Assembly (NCBI GenBank): GCA_902168105.1
Contig: CABHOY010000085.1
Coordinates: 1 to 64,000 of the forward strand
Origin: an uncultured Flavihumibacter sp.
Lineage (GTDB): Bacteria > Bacteroidota > Bacteroidia > Chitinophagales > Chitinophagaceae
DNA: 64,000 bases
Reading direction: 5' to 3'
Shown piece by piece: positions 1-9,118 of the stretch. The notes beneath the pieces are model-generated. The model had not been told where the DNA came from, made no database searches, and saw nothing but the letters and a program-made list of their open reading frames with translations. Within the stretch, counting starts at the first letter, position 1. Each line of letters starts with the position of its first letter. The position numbers and the translations under genes are program-made.

Positions 1-333
1 TAATGCGAAAATAAAGGCGTTTAGGAGTCAGTTTAGAGGTGTAAAGTGTATCGAGTTCTTCTTATTCAGATTAACTAAGCTATATGCATGATTCCAACAA
101 CTGCTCCACAACTTTTGGTCTTGATCCGATAACTGAACACAACTTTAAACAAAAGGAGGATCTATCCTTCGCCATCTGAGCATTAGTTCACTCAGAATAG
201 TTTCAACACAAAGCAGAGACTATAAATCATGAAAAATCTACAAGAGTTCCTTTGGAAATTATACAATCAATAAAAAAGACTTTGAAGTATTTTCTCTTCA
301 AAGCCTTTTACAAAATTCATGTCTTATCCACGC
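1..333. other. Gene-free left edge
   Basis: No reading frame of convincing length or family resemblance is visible on either strand before the sulfurtransferase stop codon at 334. The only recognisable structure is the terminator hairpin at 274-309. The rest is AT-rich and stop-dense. A gene cut by the window edge cannot be excluded for the first tens of bases. Confidence 0.5.
274..309 (-). terminator. Intrinsic terminator of the sulfurtransferase gene
   Basis: Inverted repeat with arms 274-287 and 296-309 and an 8-nt loop. The one imperfect pair is A-C when read on the plus strand but G-U when read on the minus strand. The A-rich plus-strand sequence left of the stem gives a U-run on the minus transcript. 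Both points favour termination of the minus-strand gene that ends at 334. Confidence 0.7.
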
Positions 334-1179
334 CTACGCTCCTATAGCAACAGGCCTTTCCGGATCAGTGATCCACTCACTCCACGATCCTGCATACAAC
401 TTCGGCAATGGATATCCTGCATACGCCGACAGCAATACATTAAATGCAGCAGTCACACCTGATCCACAATAAAAGATCACGTCTTCCTTCGCAAAATCAG
501 CGGCAAAATAGCCTCTTACTGTCTCCTGTCCTGCTACGAGACCCTCGGGTGTAATATTCGCGTTAAACGGCCTTGAAATCGCTTCTGGAATATGACCGGC
601 AACCGGATCGATCGTTTCGTTCTGACCAGCATATCTATCTGCCGTTCTGGAATCTATTACACAACTGCCATGTTTTTCTGTCGCCTTCAACACTTCTTCC
701 GCAGTCGCCAAAAGTGCGTCGTTAAAATGTGCTGTGAATGCTCCCGTTTCCGGAACAACAACTCCCCCTTCCAACGGGAATCCCTTTTCACTCCAGACCT
801 TTTTGCCACCGTCCAATACAGCTACCTGCTCATGTCCTGCCCATTTCAACAACCACCACAATCTGGCGGCAGCCATAAATCCAGCACCGGCATCATAGAC
901 AATTACCTGCGTTGTTGGCGTAATGCCCCATGCAGAAAATTTTGCCTCCAGGTCACGCTTCTCCGGAAGAGGGTGGCGTCCGGTTACACCGGATATGATC
1001 GTTCCCGAAAGGTCTTTATCCAGGTCAGCATACAATGCCCCCGGAATATGTGATTTCTCATATTCATTTCTACCCCACTCCTTATCGTTTAACGCAAAAC
1101 TGCAATCAATAAAAAGAACGTCAGGAGTACCAACAAGCACCTGTGCCTCTGCTGTCTTTACAAAATTTGTGTAACTCAT
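334..1179 (-). CDS. Rhodanese-family sulfurtransferase (3-mercaptopyruvate/thiosulfate type)
   Basis: 281 residues with the usual tandem rhodanese fold: an inactive N-terminal half and a catalytic C-terminal half. The active-site loop reads CGSGVTA with the catalytic cysteine at about residue 238. The CGSGVT form is the one usual in 3-mercaptopyruvate sulfurtransferases (SseA/TST type), and the C-terminal YAGSWSEW motif also fits. The predicted role is transfer of sulfur from mercaptopyruvate or thiosulfate to cyanide or a thiol acceptor in the cytoplasm. It starts at an ATG, ends just before a good terminator, and is followed 43 bp upstream on the same strand by the ICMT-like gene. The family call is firm; the preferred sulfur donor is inferred from the loop only. 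Confidence 0.92.
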   Translation of the reverse strand: MSYTNFVKTAEAQVLVGTPDVLFIDCSFALNDKEWGRNEYEKSHIPGALYADLDKDLSGTIISGVTGRHPLPEKRDLEAKFSAWGITPTTQVIVYDAGAGFMAAARLWWLLKWAGHEQVAVLDGGKKVWSEKGFPLEGGVVVPETGAFTAHFNDALLATAEEVLKATEKHGSCVIDSRTADRYAGQNETIDPVAGHIPEAISRPFNANITPEGLVAGQETVRGYFAADFAKEDVIFYCGSGVTAAFNVLLSAYAGYPLPKLYAGSWSEWITDPERPVAIGA

Positions 1180-1222
1180 TGTGTGTCTTTTAAAGTAATG
1201 ATATGGTTCTTATCAATTAGGC

Positions 1223-1786
1223 TCAGTAAATAAATGGGATCAATCGCCACGTTCCTCTCTTATAGTCAAGATATTCTTCTTCGAAATTCGAGACCAGCAG
1301 TTCTTCCTCTATTTTCATTCTGTAAAGGAATACAGCCAACACTGGCAGAAACCCGATCAGTACTGCCGCCCAGCTGTTAAATGCCAATGCGTTGCCCAGA
1401 AAAGAAACTAATACGCCCAGGTAAGACGGATGTCTCAGATATCTGTACAATCCTCTCTTCACTATTTTATGGTCTGAGCGGATAGCAACATCCACCGTAA
1501 AATATCTTCCCAGCGTATATACAGCGATCCCACGAAACACCATACCGGCAACGATCATAGTTAATCCAATACGATGCACTGCGGGCGTTGAACTGATAAC
1601 CCAGTTCAACTGCAAAGACAGAAAATGCGCCAGCGGTAATGCGATCATGACCGTGATCCAGATAATACGCAGGGACTGCTTGTCAGCCTGTGTCTTATCT
1701 GTTTGTGATGATCTTAACAACCTGCTTAGCAATATCTCTGAGATTACCCAGATAGCTGCAATAATTAGATGAAGACTGGGGTACAT
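1223..1786 (-). CDS. Isoprenylcysteine carboxyl methyltransferase (ICMT/PEMT-like) family membrane protein
   Basis: 187 residues, mostly hydrophobic, with about five membrane segments. The C-terminal third carries the family signature: a YRYLRHPSYLG segment (RHPxYxG) at about residues 118-128, then an IEEELL segment and a tyrosine-rich tail of the EEYLDYKRGTWRLIPF type. These form the S-adenosylmethionine site in the ICMT/phospholipid methyltransferase superfamily. Bacterial members are integral membrane methyltransferases of mostly unknown substrate; prenylated proteins are not expected here. It lies between rpiA and the sulfurtransferase on the same strand, 19 bp from the rpiA stop, so co-transcription is likely. 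Confidence 0.82.
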   Translation of the reverse strand: MYPSLHLIIAAIWVISEILLSRLLRSSQTDKTQADKQSLRIIWITVMIALPLAHFLSLQLNWVISSTPAVHRIGLTMIVAGMVFRGIAVYTLGRYFTVDVAIRSDHKIVKRGLYRYLRHPSYLGVLVSFLGNALAFNSWAAVLIGFLPVLAVFLYRMKIEEELLVSNFEEEYLDYKRGTWRLIPFIY

Positions 1787-1805
1787 AGGAAAGTGATTTC
1801 GCTTA

Positions 1806-2480
1806 TCAGATGGTCTTTACTTCACCATTTTCGTAAGCGATGATGACAGTCGGTTTCATGTTGATGAATAGGCCTGTCTCCACAACGCCGGTGATCGTCT
1901 TCAGTTGATGATGCAATTGCTCCGGATTTTCAATTGCGCCAAAAGCGCAATCGAGAATATAATTCCCGTTGTCAGTGATATATGGCTTATCTTCTTTCGT
2001 TCTTAACGTAGGACCGCCTTTCAAGGACTGAACAGCTCTGAACACCAGTTCCCAGCCAAAAGGAATGATCTCTATCGGCAAAGGGAATTTACCGAGGGTC
2101 TTTACATACTTACGCTCATCCGCGACAATTATTTTTTTTCTGCTGGCCATCGCCACTATCTTTTCACGCAGTAATGCTCCTCCTCCTCCTTTGATGATCT
2201 GCAGGTCATAGCTAACCTCATCTGCTCCATCTATATCAATATCCAATTGTTGTATTTCGCTGAATGATGTTATGGGAATCCCTAACTCCTTCGCCTGCTT
2301 TTCAGATGCCAGAGATGTGGCTACTGCACGGATATTTAATCCGCCTTTAACCATCTCTCCTAACTTCTCTATGGCCCAGTAAGCCGTTGATCCTGTTCCT
2401 AATCCTACCAGCATGCCGGGCTGTACCAACGCGGCAGCTTTTTCTCCTGCTGCTTTCTTTGCTTTTGTGATCGTGTCCAT
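1806..2480 (-). CDS. rpiA: Ribose-5-phosphate isomerase A
   Basis: 224 residues, the normal length. It interconverts ribose 5-phosphate and ribulose 5-phosphate in the non-oxidative pentose phosphate pathway, in the cytoplasm. Signature segments are GLGTGSTAYWAI (phosphate-binding loop, about residues 26-37), DGADEV (about residues 84-89, holding catalytic aspartates), and KGGGGALLREK (catalytic lysine and glutamate). It starts at an ATG and is divergent from the MFS permease gene; the 79-bp gap between them should hold both promoters. Confidence 0.97.
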   Translation of the reverse strand: MDTITKAKKAAGEKAAALVQPGMLVGLGTGSTAYWAIEKLGEMVKGGLNIRAVATSLASEKQAKELGIPITSFSEIQQLDIDIDGADEVSYDLQIIKGGGGALLREKIVAMASRKKIIVADERKYVKTLGKFPLPIEIIPFGWELVFRAVQSLKGGPTLRTKEDKPYITDNGNYILDCAFGAIENPEQLHHQLKTITGVVETGLFINMKPTVIIAYENGEVKTI

Positions 2481-2530
2481 GATTATCCAGTTAATTGTTT
2501 AGCAATATAATACTATTGGCCCGATTGTAT

Positions 2531-2538
2531 TATTTTTG
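2531..2538 (+). promoter_or_regulatory. Candidate -7 element of the permease gene
   Basis: The octamer TATTTTTG fits the Bacteroidota -7 consensus TAnnTTTG and lies 21 bp before the ATG at 2560. No TTG at the usual 19-21 bp spacing is present upstream, so support comes from the -7 element alone. It overlaps the alternative TTG start at 2536, which argues for the ATG. Confidence 0.4.
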
Positions 2539-2559
2539 AAAACCACGCTCCTTTCAATA

Positions 2560-3849
2560 ATGAATAGTTATCAAAAAAGTGATACCGCCCGCCGCATAAA
2601 AGCCATCTTTACCGGCTCTGTCGGCAACCTGGTTGAATGGTACGATTGGTATGCATATGCTGCCTTTGCCCTGTACTTTGCACCCGTGTTCTTTCCTAAG
2701 GGAAATCCAACAGCCCAGCTGCTCGATACGGCTGCCATCTTTGCCGTAGGCTTCCTGATGCGTCCTATCGGTGGTTGGTTATTCGGTAGTATTGCTGACC
2801 GTAAGGGCAGAAAAGTTGCCATGACCCTCTCCGTGTTGCTGATGTCGCTGGGAAGCATGATGATCGCCCTGGCGCCCACTTATAACAGTGCGGGTATCCT
2901 CTCTCCGATTATACTGCTCACAGCACGGCTCTTGCAGGGTTTAAGCGTTGGCGGTGAATACGGCACCTCCGCAACGTATCTCAGCGAAATAGCCACGCCG
3001 GAGAGAAGAGGGTTTTATTCCAGCTTTCAGTATGTAACGCTTATCGGCGGACAACTCACCGCCCTTGGTATACAACTGCTGCTTCAAAAGGTCTTCCTCA
3101 CTTCAGAACAGCTGCACGAATGGGGATGGCGTATCCCTTTTGTAATCGGCGCAGGATTGTCCCTCTTTGCACTGGTGATCCGTCAGCATATGCAGGAAAC
3201 GGTCGCTCCTCAAAAAGAGAACAAAAAGCGGGGGTCTGTGCTCATTTTACTGAAAGAACATCCGAGAGCTGTGCTAACAGTTGTAGGGTTAACCATGGGG
3301 GGTACATTGGCCTTTTACACGTACACCACATATATGCAGAAGTTCCTGGTAAATACAGTACATCTTACTAAAGAAAGATCTACCGTACTTACTTTCTTTC
3401 TCATGCTTATTTATGCATGCATGCAGCCGCTGTTTGGGATGCTGAGTGACAGGACCGGCCGTAAACCTTTGCTGCTTGGTTTCGGTATCCTTGGAACCTT
3501 ACTTACCGTTCCTATTCTCACCGCTATCAGTCACGCCAGCAGTGAATGGGCCGCTTTTTTCCTTATCCTGGCGGCACTGATCATTGTGAGTGGTTATACT
3601 TCCATCAATGCGGTTGTGAAAGCGGAAATGTTTCCTTCCGAGATCCGCGCGCTTGGTGTTGGTCTCCCTTATGCACTCACCGTAGCACTATTCGGTGGTA
3701 CGGCGGAATACATCGCACTATACTTTAAGAAAATAGGCCACGAATCCCTCTACTATTGGTATATCACTGGTTGCATCTTCATATCCCTGGTCGTTTATGC
3801 CCTCGCGAAGGATACAAAACACACTTCCTTTATGGATAAAGAACAATGA
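2560..3849 (+). CDS. MFS transporter, metabolite:H+ symporter (alpha-ketoglutarate permease-like) family
   Basis: About 429 residues with twelve membrane segments. The N-terminal GSVGNLVEWYDWYAYA and the loop motif GSIADRKGRK between helices 2 and 3 are typical of the metabolite:H+ symporter family (KgtP, ProP, ShiA). The second-half counterpart is GMLSDRTGRK. A dicarboxylate, 2-oxoglutarate or similar organic acid is the likeliest substrate, by family only. I start it at the ATG at 2560. A TTG eight codons upstream (2536) is in frame but overlaps a promoter-like octamer. The stop overlaps the next gene by 4 bp (ATGA), which points to translational coupling. Confidence 0.85.
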   Translation: MNSYQKSDTARRIKAIFTGSVGNLVEWYDWYAYAAFALYFAPVFFPKGNPTAQLLDTAAIFAVGFLMRPIGGWLFGSIADRKGRKVAMTLSVLLMSLGSMMIALAPTYNSAGILSPIILLTARLLQGLSVGGEYGTSATYLSEIATPERRGFYSSFQYVTLIGGQLTALGIQLLLQKVFLTSEQLHEWGWRIPFVIGAGLSLFALVIRQHMQETVAPQKENKKRGSVLILLKEHPRAVLTVVGLTMGGTLAFYTYTTYMQKFLVNTVHLTKERSTVLTFFLMLIYACMQPLFGMLSDRTGRKPLLLGFGILGTLLTVPILTAISHASSEWAAFFLILAALIIVSGYTSINAVVKAEMFPSEIRALGVGLPYALTVALFGGTAEYIALYFKKIGHESLYYWYITGCIFISLVVYALAKDTKHTSFMDKEQ

Positions 3850-4814
3850 AAACACCTGCTATGTTACCTTATGCAAATATGCCTTACGGTTTCCCTCCCG
3901 GGTTATGTTATCCGGTCACAGAATCCTGCATGATCATATTATTCGTCCTTTCCATTCTCTATGCCTGGAAAAGAGGGACCGGCCATGTTGCTTACCTGCT
4001 GGGCGGTTTTGGCTTTGGTCTGCTGTTAGAATATGTTAACGTCGTTTCCAATGCCGGTTATAAATATGGTCAGTTCTTGCTGATGCTTGGACGCACACCT
4101 GATAATATCCCCGTTTGTATAGGTATGGGTTGGGGCATTATCATTTATACTTCCAGGCTTGTGTCGGATAACCGGGGGCTACCGCTCATTGCTGCCGCGG
4201 CATTCGATGCATTACTGGCGCTGAGCATAGACTTCAGCATGGATGTAGTTGCTTACCGGCTGCACATGTGGCATTGGGACTGGGAAAGCCACCCTGAAGC
4301 TGGTACAGCTCTTACCGCACAATGGTTTGGTATTCCTTATGGTAATTTCTTCGGTTGGTTATGTGTTGTATTCTTTTATTCCACATTTGCCCGCACCCTC
4401 GAAAAGATCCCCATCAACGGCCGCAGAGGTAAACGTGTCTGGCAGGCAGTAACACCGTTGTTATCCATCCTTATCTCACAGGTGGCATTATGGATCACGC
4501 TCTTTCCAATGTCTACCTGGCTTCGCGAAAAATTTGGCATTGCAAGCAGGGAAAAGCTGATCTTCCTCCTGATCTTGTTCCCAATACTGGCGATACTGGG
4601 ATTCAGGAAAAGACGTGTACTGCAACAAGGAAAACTTCCCGCTATTACATGGCTGGTTCCTGGCTGGTTTCATCTCTACTTTTTTGCCTGGTTATTCCTC
4701 GGTGGTTTCTCGGGTGAAAGTTCCTGGATGACTTTCTTTTGTGTGCTAAATCTGATGCTGGGCATATTTATTCATTGGTGGACCCACCTCCGCAAACCGG
4801 CAATAGGTTCATAA
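3846..4814 (+). CDS. Integral membrane protein resembling carotenoid hydratase CruF (DUF422-like)
   Basis: 322 residues, about eight to nine hydrophobic segments. The middle holds a pattern I associate with the carotenoid biosynthesis/CruF family: DFSMDVVAYRLHMWHWDW followed about 15 residues later by FGIPYGNFFGW. In that family an aspartate-rich, tryptophan-rich loop lies between membrane helices and hydrates a carotenoid end group. This is resemblance by motif, not proof, and no other carotenoid gene is in the window. The gene overlaps the permease stop by 4 bp and is probably co-translated with it. An alternative is an unrelated multi-pass protein of unknown function. Confidence 0.6.
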   Translation: MKTPAMLPYANMPYGFPPGLCYPVTESCMIILFVLSILYAWKRGTGHVAYLLGGFGFGLLLEYVNVVSNAGYKYGQFLLMLGRTPDNIPVCIGMGWGIIIYTSRLVSDNRGLPLIAAAAFDALLALSIDFSMDVVAYRLHMWHWDWESHPEAGTALTAQWFGIPYGNFFGWLCVVFFYSTFARTLEKIPINGRRGKRVWQAVTPLLSILISQVALWITLFPMSTWLREKFGIASREKLIFLLILFPILAILGFRKRRVLQQGKLPAITWLVPGWFHLYFFAWLFLGGFSGESSWMTFFCVLNLMLGIFIHWWTHLRKPAIGS

Positions 4815-4862
4815 TCTTTTAATCCCGAACTTAGCACCCGGATGTTTAAATCTTGAAGAATA

Positions 4863-5204
4863 ATGCAACAGGAAAATAAGAATCAAAAAATCAGCAAAAC
4901 AGCGGCGAAGACTGCTATCAGGATATTTATTATCATTCTTTTTATGGGAATCCTTCCTTTCGTTGCCGGACAGGATCAGCCTTGGGGAGAGAAGTTGGCG
5001 AATGCCCACCTGGTCATTACCAATAAATGGACATTAGTCTTTCCGGCAATCCTTTTTGTTGGATTTCTAGCCCTCACAATTCTCTGCCTGAAAAATAAAT
5101 ATAGCCAGACAGATATTAACTGGTTGCTGGTGTTAAACGCGGTGATCCTTGTTACTTACCTGGTTCTGTTATATTCCAGGATTTACAAAGCACTGTTTGT
5201 ATAA
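4863..5204 (+). CDS. Small membrane protein of unknown function
   Basis: 113 residues. A basic N-terminus is followed by three hydrophobic segments at about residues 18-36, 57-75 and 86-104, so it should be an integral membrane protein. I see no catalytic motif and recognise no family. It begins 48 bp after the CruF-like gene and ends 36 bp before the SWIM protein gene. It may therefore belong to either transcription unit, or carry read-through into the MoxR operon. Confidence 0.65.
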   Translation: MQQENKNQKISKTAAKTAIRIFIIILFMGILPFVAGQDQPWGEKLANAHLVITNKWTLVFPAILFVGFLALTILCLKNKYSQTDINWLLVLNAVILVTYLVLLYSRIYKALFV

Positions 5205-5240
5205 CATTGTTTGTATACGGACTTCTAAAACTTATATCCA

Positions 5241-6545
5241 TTGCGCCTATCAGAAGAACAGGTGCTAACACTGGCACCAGATGAATCTTCCATGAAAGCC
5301 GGGAAGGCTTTAGCCGGTACTGCCAAATGGGTCAGTAAAGGGGCTAATGAGCAGGCTTTATGGGGAGAGTGCCAGGGAAGCGGCAGCAAACCTTATCAAA
5401 CACAGATTGACCTTTCCAATATCGCTTTTAAATGCAGTTGCCCCAGTCGCAAGTTTCCCTGTAAACATGGCATCGGATTGATGCTGTTGTACGCGCGGCA
5501 ATCCGAATTATTTACAGATAATATCCCTCCCGCATGGGTAGATGACTGGCTGCAGAAACGGTCTCAGAAGGAAACAAAACAACCCGGTAAGGAAGAAAAA
5601 TCTGTTGATGAAACTGCGCAGGCAAAACGGCAGCAAGCCAGACAACAGAAAGTTGAAGATGGCATCTATGAGCTCTTATTGTGGATGAAAGACATTGTGC
5701 GCAATGGCCTTATCCAACTACCTGAGAAGGGCACCTCCTATTGGGAGACCATGGCCCGCAGAATGGTAGATGCACAGGCGCCTGGATTAGCAGGTATGGT
5801 TCGCGGACTTTCTGAGATCAATTTCTATAGCGAGGGCTGGCAGCATCAGTTTATGGACCAGTTTCTACGCATTTATCTCGTAGCGCAGGGCTTCCGTCAG
5901 GGAGAAGCGCTTTCAGCGCCTTTACAACAAGAACTTCGCTCCCTGATTGGATTCACGCAAAGTCAGGAGGTATTAAGACAACAACCCGGTACAAAAGATA
6001 CCTGGTTGATACTGAATAAACAATCTACAGAAGAAGATAATCTTACTACAGAAAAATACTGGCTATATGGCCTTCATTCCTTTCAACCGGCACTGGTACT
6101 ACAGTTCTATGCCAGGGGGATGTCAAGGCCGCAATTACTGTTAACACCGGGAATGTCGATTGAAGCAGAGCTTGTCTTTTTTCCTTCGAATGTTCCCCTG
6201 AGGGCCATCATTAAAGAACCTGTTACCAACAATTCTTTGCAGGATACTTACGGGCTACCCGGCTGGCAGGAACTGGCAGCCGTAGAAACCTTACTTTCTG
6301 AGGAGATGCCTGTCCGCAGTGAAAGGCCTTATATTGTACAACAACTTACTCCTGTTCAGCATAATATGAAATGGTGGCTGAAAGACCAACGTGAACAGAT
6401 CATGCCATTGAAAAGTGGTTTCAGGAATATCTGGAAACTTTTGTCATTAAGCGGCGGCCTTCCTTTAGATATGGCATTGCTCGGAAAAGAACAGGAATAC
6501 GAACCATTGGGCGTATGGCATAACGGGACGTACAAATTGCTATAG
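5241..6545 (+). CDS. SWIM zinc-finger protein (YehQ-like), first gene of the MoxR/vWA operon
   Basis: 434 residues. The SWIM finger is at about residues 64-75 as CSCPSRKFPCKHG, giving the CxC...CxH zinc ligands; such fingers bind DNA or protein partners. The N-terminal segment (LTLAPDESSMKAGKALA) looks like the conserved start of the E. coli YehQ type. For this reason I accept the TTG start at 5241 rather than the ATG at 5292, which would remove that segment; an in-frame stop lies at 5226-5228. The rest is an uncharacterised helical region with a charged linker at about residues 108-135. It is followed after 7 bp by the DUF5691 gene. Its biochemical role is unknown. Confidence 0.85.
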   Translation: MRLSEEQVLTLAPDESSMKAGKALAGTAKWVSKGANEQALWGECQGSGSKPYQTQIDLSNIAFKCSCPSRKFPCKHGIGLMLLYARQSELFTDNIPPAWVDDWLQKRSQKETKQPGKEEKSVDETAQAKRQQARQQKVEDGIYELLLWMKDIVRNGLIQLPEKGTSYWETMARRMVDAQAPGLAGMVRGLSEINFYSEGWQHQFMDQFLRIYLVAQGFRQGEALSAPLQQELRSLIGFTQSQEVLRQQPGTKDTWLILNKQSTEEDNLTTEKYWLYGLHSFQPALVLQFYARGMSRPQLLLTPGMSIEAELVFFPSNVPLRAIIKEPVTNNSLQDTYGLPGWQELAAVETLLSEEMPVRSERPYIVQQLTPVQHNMKWWLKDQREQIMPLKSGFRNIWKLLSLSGGLPLDMALLGKEQEYEPLGVWHNGTYKLL

Positions 6546-6552
6546 TAGGATC

Positions 6553-8001
6553 ATGTGGAATAATATTATCAATACCGCTTTACTAGGCATAGGGAAAAAG
6601 CAGTTAACTGCTGCTGATCTTCCAACGGAACTATTTCCTGTAGCCGAAAAGATCATGACAGATAAAAGCCTTGATGCAGAGACCCAGTTCCTGCACCTGG
6701 CGGCAGTTATGCTGAATTACAGGCAAAGCGGCGTAACCCCGGTTAACAACAGTGGTGTTCCTTTGGAACCTGCTCCTCCGGAAGAAAGTCCTTATTGCAG
6801 TACGCAGGCAATATATGCGCTGCAGGATGCCCTCGACATGGACCTCCTGCCATTGGTCACTTATTGGCTGGAGGCCTGTCACGATAAAGGACAGATCGTT
6901 CTTCCCGAATATATTCCCGTACTGCTGGACACTGCCGTATCTCAGAAACGTATACGACATCTGGCTATGACTGTATGTGGAAAACGCGGACAATGGCTGG
7001 GTAGCATGAACCCTGACTGGCAGTTCCCCTTTGCTGTCAGTAATGAGGACCGCTGGCAAACAGGTAGTGCTGAAGATCGCAGGCAGGTATTACAAGAGAT
7101 CAGACAATCCTATCCCGGTATGGCCCTCGAATGGCTGCAGCAAACCTGGGCCCAAGAGAACATTTCAACCAGGACTGAATTCCTGAAGATCATGCGGATC
7201 AATATTTCCGAGGATGATCTTTCCTGGCTGGAATCCCTGCAGGAAAAAAACCAGAAAGTAAAAGATGAGGTCTGGGCATTGCTGAAACAGATCCCCTCTT
7301 CTTTTATTGTACAAGCTTACTGGCAGATTCTACAACATGCTGTTTCACGCGGACACGATCAGTCGCTGCGCATTTCGTTACAATTACCGCTGGATAAAAG
7401 GATTATCGACTCTGGCATTGCTACGCTAAGCAACGAGAAAAATGTAAGCGAAGAAGCATATATCCTGTTTCAGTTAATGGGCTGTATTCCTCCCTCCTGG
7501 TGGGAATCTCTCTTTAATACAGATAAGGTAGAAGTATTACAGATCTTTGAGAACGATGATCTCGGAAAACGTTTCATTCCTGCGCTAATACTCGCAGCCG
7601 GCCGGTTCAAAGATGCCGTATGGTTACGATTGCTCCTGCAAAAAAGTAACGCCTTCTATCCAGATGTAATACCGCTGCTGCCTGCAGCCGAACAGGAAGC
7701 ATATGCTTTAAAACTGTTCAGTAATCATCCACAGGATGTTATTAACTACCTAAGTAACCGCACGGATGAATGGGGACTGGAAATTACAGGCGAAGTGTTA
7801 AAATGGATGGCCCGGAACCCTTATCAGTATACCCGGAATTTCTTTGACAAGCACGTTTTACAACTGCCTCCGGGCATAGTTGATGAACTGGAAAAGCTTG
7901 CTCCGGAAGAACCGGCGTATCAGGCCACCTGGAGAAATACCAGTGAGCATATACGAAGGCTATTGGCCTGTAAAATACAGATCAATAAAGCTTTCAAATA
8001 A
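6553..8001 (+). CDS. DUF5691 family protein
   Basis: 482 residues, no signal peptide or membrane segment, and rich in helix-forming and tryptophan/leucine-rich stretches, which suggests an alpha-solenoid-like scaffold. In many genomes DUF5691 proteins are encoded between a SWIM protein and a MoxR ATPase, as here. No catalytic motif can be seen. It starts at an ATG 7 bp after the SWIM gene and ends 31 bp before the MoxR start. I infer that it is a structural or adaptor partner of the ATPase complex. The family name comes from context plus general similarity, so the label is less certain than for its neighbours. Confidence 0.75.
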   Translation: MWNNIINTALLGIGKKQLTAADLPTELFPVAEKIMTDKSLDAETQFLHLAAVMLNYRQSGVTPVNNSGVPLEPAPPEESPYCSTQAIYALQDALDMDLLPLVTYWLEACHDKGQIVLPEYIPVLLDTAVSQKRIRHLAMTVCGKRGQWLGSMNPDWQFPFAVSNEDRWQTGSAEDRRQVLQEIRQSYPGMALEWLQQTWAQENISTRTEFLKIMRINISEDDLSWLESLQEKNQKVKDEVWALLKQIPSSFIVQAYWQILQHAVSRGHDQSLRISLQLPLDKRIIDSGIATLSNEKNVSEEAYILFQLMGCIPPSWWESLFNTDKVEVLQIFENDDLGKRFIPALILAAGRFKDAVWLRLLLQKSNAFYPDVIPLLPAAEQEAYALKLFSNHPQDVINYLSNRTDEWGLEITGEVLKWMARNPYQYTRNFFDKHVLQLPPGIVDELEKLAPEEPAYQATWRNTSEHIRRLLACKIQINKAFK

Positions 8002-8032
8002 CTATAAACGATCACTTTTCAAGCATATAAAG

Positions 8033-9109
8033 ATGTCAAACGTATTACGTCAACATGCCGAACAACTGTTCATTGAAGAACTGGAAGAGCTGAAAAAACA
8101 GGATACTGAAAAGCGGCCCTATACCTGGCAGTTATCCCCACAGGCTGTGGTGACCTATCTGATGGGAGGACGGCTCAACAATGGTTTCGAAGTACAACCT
8201 AAATATATAGGCAGCCGCAGACTTATTGAGATTGCCGTTGCAACACTTACCACCGACAGAGCATTGCTATTGTATGGTTTGCCTGGTACCGCCAAAAGCT
8301 GGGTAAGCGAACACTTAGCTGCTGCTATTAGTGGCGACTCTACCCTGATAGTGCAAGGGACTGCCGGAACGGGTGAAGAAGCTATCCGTTATGGCTGGAA
8401 CTATGCACGGTTACTAGCTGAAGGGCCGTCAGAAAAAGCATTGGTGGAAACGCCTGTAATGAGGGCGATGCAAACAGGTAAAATAGCCAGGATCGAGGAA
8501 CTGACACGTATCAGCGCAGATGTACAGGATACACTGATCACAATATTATCTGAAAAGATCTTGCCTGTTCCCGAGCTAAATACAGCTGTGATGGCGCAGA
8601 AAGGTTTTAATATCATTGCTACTGCCAATAACAGGGACAAAGGTGTAAACGACCTTTCCAGCGCCCTGAAGCGCCGTTTCAATACTGTTATATTACCTGT
8701 ACCAGATTCCATTGAAGAAGAAATAGACATCGTTAAACGTCGCGTGGAAAGCTATGAAAAGGTAATGGAGCTCCCGGTGGAAAGACCGGCCCTGGAAGAG
8801 ATCCGTCGTATTGTAACCATCTTCCGCGAATTAAGGAACGGTGTGACTGCTGACGGTAAAACAAAAATAAAAGTTCCCAGCGGTACGCTTAGTACAGCAG
8901 AAGCAATTTCTGTTGTGAACAACGGACTGGCAATGGCTGCTTATTTCGGTGACGGTCAGCTGAAAGCGGATGATCTTGCCGCAGGAATTATCGGCGCCGT
9001 ATTGAAAGATCCTGTTCAGGATAAACTGGTATGGCAGGAATACCTGGAAACAGTAGTGAAAACCCGGGAAGACTGGAAAGATATTTACCGCGCCTGCCGC
9101 GACCTATAA
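8033..9109 (+). CDS. MoxR-family AAA+ ATPase (YehL-like)
   Basis: 358 residues from the ATG at 8033. A longer in-frame reading back to 7880 runs inside the DUF5691 gene and is not credible. Walker A is GLPGTAKS (about residue 82). The Walker B region reads IARIEEL, the YehL-like variant. Sensor 1 is ATANN (about residue 196) and an arginine finger lies in SALKRRF (about residue 212). MoxR ATPases form hexamers that act with vWA-domain partners as chaperone or metal-insertion machines. The vWA partner is encoded two genes downstream. The start of the DUF5682 gene is 9 bp after the stop. Confidence 0.93.
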   Translation: MSNVLRQHAEQLFIEELEELKKQDTEKRPYTWQLSPQAVVTYLMGGRLNNGFEVQPKYIGSRRLIEIAVATLTTDRALLLYGLPGTAKSWVSEHLAAAISGDSTLIVQGTAGTGEEAIRYGWNYARLLAEGPSEKALVETPVMRAMQTGKIARIEELTRISADVQDTLITILSEKILPVPELNTAVMAQKGFNIIATANNRDKGVNDLSSALKRRFNTVILPVPDSIEEEIDIVKRRVESYEKVMELPVERPALEEIRRIVTIFRELRNGVTADGKTKIKVPSGTLSTAEAISVVNNGLAMAAYFGDGQLKADDLAAGIIGAVLKDPVQDKLVWQEYLETVVKTREDWKDIYRACRDL

Positions 9110-9118
9110 ATCTATCAT

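Noticed and set aside
7880..8032. Longer N-terminus of the MoxR ATPase
   Set aside because: It would lie almost wholly inside the DUF5691 gene in another frame, and the family begins at the MSNVLRQHA segment encoded from 8033.
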